Source: Candidatus Woesearchaeota archaeon
Lineage (GTDB): Archaea; Nanobdellota; Nanobdellia; Woesearchaeales; GW2011-AR4
DNA: 17,109 nucleotides
Direction of reading: 5' to 3'
Assembly: GCA_018303645.1 (NCBI GenBank)
Contig: JAGVXR010000016.1
Coordinates: 1-17,109 of the forward strand
Below, one piece after another: positions 14,224 to 17,109 of this stretch; within the stretch, counting starts at the first letter, position 1; each line of letters starts with the position of its first letter. A program made the translations under genes and the position numbers. The notes below the pieces were generated by a model. The model searched no databases. It was not told where the DNA came from and saw only the letters and a list, made by a program, of their open reading frames with translations.

Positions 14224-14392
14224 GGGATTTGGATGTCAGGAAAATGCTATGCATTTTCAGGATCCCGAAAATCTATGATTTTCGCGATGCTCAAAAATTA
14301 CCCATCAGTAAGTGAAATTTTGTGGTGTCCAAAACCACGCTATGTTTATCCTAATGTAATCATGCCACTCATCTCTGATGGATGGTTTTTGA
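14224..14392. repeat. Cluster of short hairpins between two membrane-protein genes
   Basis: GAAAATGC-TAT-GCATTTTC (14240-14258) and CGAAAATC-TAT-GATTTTCG (14266-14284) are twin hairpins with 8 bp stems and the same loop, 26 nt apart. GGGAT (14224-14228) and ATCCC (14262-14266) can enclose the first. GTGGT (14322-14326) pairs with ACCAC (14334-14338). An imperfect long-range stem joins 14291-14308 with 14375-14392 (outer 7 bp and inner 7 bp, about four mismatches between). The last arm covers the 3' end of the adjacent gene. Otherwise the 249-nt gap (14120-14368) holds no convincing gene. Confidence 0.6.
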
Positions 14393-14971
14393 CAAATCCT
14401 TTCTATGTTTTGTTTTTTTTAGCAAGCCTCTTCCTAAAATATACAGCAAAAATGCCAATATTGCTATTGCATAAACTGCATAATTATAATTGGCAAAAAA
14501 TTTATAATCATGCTTAACCTCAAGTTTGCCTGGATTTTCATCAGGTTTTTTTTCCACTTTCAGCTTGAAGTTTTTGCTTATCTTTGTAAGGAAAAACGTG
14601 CCTCCGCTTCCGCCGCTTAGCTGGTGGACTGTGTAGCTTACAGCAAACAGGTTGTCTTTCTCATCATACTTTGGGGCTGTTACATTGAACTCTATTCTTG
14701 CGGTTGATTGGGGCGGCAGTACATACTCTTCCTCGAAGCCCATTGCCTTCATGAATTGCCTGTCATAGTCAACCTTGAACCTTGCTTCATAAGAGTCCGG
14801 GTTTTGCAGCCTTATGCTGTAAATCCTCGAACTGCCCTCCATTAACGCCAATATGTTGCCTTCCAAATAGTCCGATGCAACAGCCAAGGCTTTTGCATTT
14901 AAGCTTGACACTGCAATTAAAAAAATAAAAATTATAAGCTTCATTTTTAAGGGTGAAATATGCCTAAACAT
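14369..14971 (-). CDS. Small membrane-anchored exported protein
   Basis: ATG 14971 is chosen because GGAG (14984-14981) lies 9 nt upstream. The frame stays open to 15052, but that would overlap the preceding gene by 53 nt. The 200-residue protein opens MFRHISPLKMKLIIFIFLIA, a signal peptide. A beta-rich extracellular domain follows (about 30-140), with YVLPPQSTARIEFNVTAP typical of archaeal Ig-like or NEW3-type modules, then a Gly/Ser-rich turn (SGGSGG). A C-terminal helix (YAVYAIAILAFLLYILG) ends in a basic tail. It lies 28 nt after the small Cys-containing protein gene and is probably cotranscribed with it. I do not recognise a named family. Confidence 0.78.
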   Translation of the reverse strand: MFRHISPLKMKLIIFIFLIAVSSLNAKALAVASDYLEGNILALMEGSSRIYSIRLQNPDSYEARFKVDYDRQFMKAMGFEEEYVLPPQSTARIEFNVTAPKYDEKDNLFAVSYTVHQLSGGSGGTFFLTKISKNFKLKVEKKPDENPGKLEVKHDYKFFANYNYAVYAIAILAFLLYILGRGLLKKTKHRKDLSKTIHQR

Positions 14972-14999
14972 TTTTGAAATCTCCAATTTCGATACTTTT

Positions 15000-15356
15000 T
15001 TATGGATTATTCCTGGGGTCAATCCATCCCTTTTTAAATTCCGTATCGCCATTTGCCTTGATGTCTGATAAATTTATTTTGATGCCATTGCATTCAAGCA
15101 TATCATTCAATGGCTCATTGCTTACAAGGTATTCTTTGCCATCGCATTTTACAAACAACTCGTCACGGCAAAACACATGATTGCTTTTTTCCTCGCAAAC
15201 AGCCTTTGTCAATACCTTAAACTTAATCTCTCCTATATTTGGATTTTCTTTAACAGCATAAGCTGTAGTTGCAGGCTTGCCAATAAGGCTTAATGCGATA
15301 ATCACCAATATCAAAATGAATTCTATTGCAAACAAAATTTTTAATAATTTTTTCAT
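15000..15356 (-). CDS. Small membrane-anchored protein with four cysteines
   Basis: The protein has 118 residues. An N-terminal helix (about 4-26, LLKILFAIEFILILVIIALSLIG) is an uncleaved anchor or signal. The external part contains four cysteines (KAVCEEKSNHVFCRDELFVKC and LECNGIK), likely to form two disulfides. The C-terminal DPRNNP is short and polar. ATG 15356 is preceded by a TATA box, TTTATATA (15391-15384), at about 32 bp, suggesting a nearly leaderless mRNA. That TATA box lies in the loop of a stem-loop (15361-15407), an unusual arrangement described separately. The next gene follows after 28 nt. The function is unknown and no family is named. Confidence 0.75.
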   Translation of the reverse strand: MKKLLKILFAIEFILILVIIALSLIGKPATTAYAVKENPNIGEIKFKVLTKAVCEEKSNHVFCRDELFVKCDGKEYLVSNEPLNDMLECNGIKINLSDIKANGDTEFKKGWIDPRNNP

Positions 15357-15360
15357 TTAT

Positions 15361-15407
15361 AGCCAAACAACAAAGTAATTAAATATATAAATTGTTTGTT
15401 GTCGGCT
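15361..15407. repeat. Stem-loop A of a four-hairpin array, enclosing a TATA box
   Basis: AGCC (15361-15364) pairs with GGCT (15404-15407), and ACAACAAA (15367-15374) with TTTGTTGT (15395-15402), with a small internal bulge. The 20-nt loop contains the TATA box of the gene starting at 15356 (minus strand TTTATATA, 15391-15384). The left arm ends 5 nt from the start codon, so the inverted repeat brackets the whole core promoter. Confidence 0.75.
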
Positions 15408-15408
15408 G

Positions 15409-15450
15409 TCAAAAACCAACACAATTATAATTAACCTTGTTGGTTTTTGA
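15409..15450. repeat. Stem-loop B of the four-hairpin array
   Basis: TCAAAAACCAACA (15409-15421) is the exact inverse complement of TGTTGGTTTTTGA (15438-15450): 13 bp, with a 16-nt A+T-rich loop that contains AATTATAATT. Confidence 0.85.
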
Positions 15451-15456
15451 GCATGC

Positions 15457-15499
15457 TCGGAAATTTTTGCAATTTTTGATGTATAATAAAAATTTCCGA
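15457..15499. repeat. Stem-loop C of the four-hairpin array
   Basis: TCGGAAATTTTT (15457-15468) is the exact inverse complement of AAAAATTTCCGA (15488-15499): 12 bp, with a 19-nt loop. The palindrome GCATGC (15451-15456) separates it from stem-loop B. Confidence 0.85.
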
Positions 15500-15505
15500 C
15501 ATATC

Positions 15506-15547
15506 TTGCCAACCACAACAAGACCTAATTATTTTTGTGGTTGGCAA
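15506..15547. repeat. Stem-loop D of the four-hairpin array
   Basis: TTGCCAACCACAA (15506-15518) is the exact inverse complement of TTGTGGTTGGCAA (15535-15547): 13 bp, with a 16-nt loop containing CTAATTA. It lies 24 nt after the stop codon of the tandem-repeat surface protein gene on the minus strand, so it is the first structure in that mRNA's 3' untranslated region. Confidence 0.85.
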
Positions 15548-15571
15548 TAACATTGATTCCTTTTTATCTGT

Positions 15572-17109
15572 TTATGACAAATCCACAAGAGTCAAATTCC
15601 AGGTGTTGTTGTAAGCCTGCGCGCTCAATCCGCTTGCAGGGATATCCACCCAGAAGTACAATGACAGGTTTCCTTTGGTTATTGTAATCCCGCTGTAAGG
15701 CACTGCATCCCCTGAAGCCCCTGGGCCGTGCAGGAAGATTTCATTGCCTATTGATTGTGCACGATTGCTCAATGGCATTCCGGCTCCTGCAGTAGCATTA
15801 GTTATATTAATGGTAAAGTTGCCTGCCCCAAGCATCTCGCTTGGAATCTGCACTCCAATGAGCGGAGCGCCTGTTATGTTGATTTGCTCAAAGTCTACGT
15901 TGCCTGTGTTATTTATTAATATTGGCGCCTTTGTCGGCTTGTTCTGTTCGTTAAGATTAAGGCTTGTGAAGTTCAGGTTAGCGCCTTCATTTACATCTTT
16001 GGCAACAATGGAGAAGGCTGCCGACGGATTGTAAGTAAATCTTATAGTGTCATTTCTTCCGATTGCTCCTGACAAGTCCTGTATCCTTACATTTATAACC
16101 CAGTTTGAGCTCGCATTATCGTAATACCTCATTACAACAGTGCAGTTGATTATGATCCTTGCAGGCTCTGCTCCAGGACCTGGCTCTGTATGGTTTCCGC
16201 AAGTGCCGAACTCTCCGCCTTGATCTGAAATGTTAAACCTGGACTGCCCGCCAGCGCCGCCAAGGGTCAAATTAACTATTGCTTTGCTTGCATTTATGTC
16301 GCTTATGCCTTGGGCGTCTGTAACGTTAAATGATATCAGGATTACTGATGAGCCGCCAGCCAATGGGTCTACAAAGAATGCCGATGCATTGTTTAGCTTT
16401 ATGACAGGGGCTTGGTTTGAAGCAGCAACAGTAATTATTGTGTCATTGGTTTTGTAGTTTCCACTTGTGTCATTTACTCTTGCAGTAAAGTTTATTACAC
16501 ATCCTGCTGCACAGCTCACAGTTATATTCTGCGAGAACTGAGCTGTTGTTCCGCTTAAGCTGAAGTTAAAGTATCTTGTAAATCCAGTATCATTAACAAT
16601 AATCTGCCCTGTATCCAATCCAGCCAAGTCAGTGGCGTTCGCAGTCAAGTTAATCACATCATTTTGGAATATGCCTGTCAATGACTTGTTTAAGCTTGTA
16701 TTCACAACGGGAGCAGTCCTGTCAGCAACTGTTATCAGCGTAGAATTCTGCTTCACATTATTGCTTGTGTCAGTGGCATACATAGTAAAGTTTATGACAC
16801 AAGTCTCAACACAACCAGTTATTGCAGTCACATTATAGATGCTTGCAGATGTCCCGCTTATAGTGTAGTTAGCCTTAGTTACAGAACCGCTCATGTTGTA
16901 TGTTATGTTTGCGCTTATTAACCCTAAAGCATCAGTTATATTCCCGCTGAAGTTTATAACACCATCAAAAGTAGGGCTGGTTGTATTAAATGTTGTATTC
17001 ACAACGGGAGCAGTCCTGTCAGCTACAACAATAAGCGTAGAATTCTGCCTAACATTATTATTTATGTCAGTAGCATACAAAGTGAAATTAAAGACGCCAA
17101 TAGACGTCA
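15572..17109 (-). CDS. Tandem Ig-like-repeat surface protein, 5' end outside window
   Basis: The frame is open from the right edge to TAA 15574-15572, giving 512 visible residues. A TTG at 17080 falls within a repeat unit and is not a plausible start. The N-terminal part consists of repeat units of about 99 residues with the markers DRTAPVVNT, then CxxxCVINFT followed by ATDxxNNVxQNS, then STLI-VADR. These look like extracellular beta-sandwich (Ig/cadherin-like) domains, two with a conserved Cys pair. After residue 220 of the visible part, less repetitive domains follow (NQAPVIKLNN, then GNVDFEQINITGAP). There is no C-terminal membrane helix or sorting motif: the protein simply ends NNTWNLTLVDLS. 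The gene is full of N-x-S/T sequons. A large secreted or S-layer-associated glycoprotein is likely. Confidence 0.85.
   Translation of the reverse strand, partial: TSIGVFNFTLYATDINNNVRQNSTLIVVADRTAPVVNTTFNTTSPTFDGVINFSGNITDALGLISANITYNMSGSVTKANYTISGTSASIYNVTAITGCVETCVINFTMYATDTSNNVKQNSTLITVADRTAPVVNTSLNKSLTGIFQNDVINLTANATDLAGLDTGQIIVNDTGFTRYFNFSLSGTTAQFSQNITVSCAAGCVINFTARVNDTSGNYKTNDTIITVAASNQAPVIKLNNASAFFVDPLAGGSSVILISFNVTDAQGISDINASKAIVNLTLGGAGGQSRFNISDQGGEFGTCGNHTEPGPGAEPARIIINCTVVMRYYDNASSNWVINVRIQDLSGAIGRNDTIRFTYNPSAAFSIVAKDVNEGANLNFTSLNLNEQNKPTKAPILINNTGNVDFEQINITGAPLIGVQIPSEMLGAGNFTINITNATAGAGMPLSNRAQSIGNEIFLHGPGASGDAVPYSGITITKGNLSLYFWVDIPASGLSAQAYNNTWNLTLVDLS
16696..17109. repeat. Direct DNA repeats (297-nt period) inside the surface protein gene
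   Basis: A block at 16696-16726 (31 nt, with CACAACGGGAGCAGTCCTGT) recurs exactly at 16993-17023. Further stretches, such as GCGTAGAATTCTGC (16738-16751 and 17035-17048), keep the same 297-nt offset. A third, more diverged unit lies about 300 nt to the left, around 16430-16510. Near-identity at silent sites indicates recent duplication or gene conversion of a 99-residue domain unit. Confidence 0.8.

Noticed and set aside
14218..14517. Plus-strand open frame of 99 codons across the hairpin cluster
   Set aside because: It runs antisense through the 3' end of a convincing membrane-protein gene, has unlikely composition, and its start lies in palindromic DNA without a ribosome site or promoter.
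14972..15052. N-terminal extension of the small membrane-anchored protein
   Set aside because: It would overlap the preceding gene by 53 nt and put about 27 polar residues before the signal peptide; the GGAG site favours 14971.
15361..15547. CRISPR array, because of the regular 48-nt spacing
   Set aside because: The stems differ in sequence from unit to unit; no direct repeat is shared, and no cas gene is in the window.

Overview
The window looks like part of a DPANN-type archaeal chromosome, with Woesearchaeota or Pacearchaeota relatives as my best guess from protein style. The supporting features are class III (type IV pilin-like) signal peptides, KaiC-like ATPases, a compact archaeal S-adenosylhomocysteine hydrolase, an ATPase-less S16 protease, TATA boxes 25-37 bp before start codons with several leaderless-looking starts, and many surface proteins rich in N-x-S/T sequons. 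No rRNA, tRNA, CRISPR array or insertion sequence was recognised.

Layout. (1) Positions 1-4265, minus strand: a tightly packed six-gene operon. In transcription order it encodes a RecA/KaiC-fold protein with a broken Walker A motif, a three-helix membrane protein, two small pilin-like proteins, a larger pilin-like protein, and a membrane-anchored von Willebrand factor A protein that runs off the left edge. An intact KaiC-like ATPase (4440-5180, plus) diverges from the same promoter region. (2) Positions 5208-8199: methyl-cycle and salvage genes, namely adenosylhomocysteinase, an Lrp/AsnC regulator with a long inverted repeat in its leader, and a PfkB-family kinase that may be a nucleoside kinase. 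A 47-residue very acidic protein lies next to them. (3) Positions 8253-14971: mostly exported proteins, namely a twin-HKD phospholipase D/nuclease-type lipoprotein, an S16 serine protease without an ATPase domain, a serine beta-lactamase/DD-peptidase-fold protein, a glycine-linker membrane protein and a small membrane-anchored protein. (4) Positions 15000-17109: a small Cys-containing membrane protein and the 3' part of a tandem-repeat surface protein that enters from the right edge.

The most unusual signals lie outside the genes. Four consecutive perfect or near-perfect stem-loops at 15361-15547 have unrelated stem sequences but the same geometry and a 48-49 nt period. A second structured cluster lies at 14179-14392, and a pair of similar hairpins at 11199-11282. 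A palindromic, CGN-arginine-rich block also sits in frame within the leader of one pilin-like gene, upstream of the predicted prepilin peptidase site, so processing would remove its translation product.

How the genes fit together (inference): the pilin/VWA operon probably builds a surface filament or adhesive complex, with a KaiC-like ATPase and its P-loop-deficient relative as possible regulators. The exported nuclease, protease and beta-lactamase-fold enzyme suit a symbiotic or scavenging lifestyle. The hydrolase and kinase would handle S-adenosylhomocysteine and the adenosine released from it.
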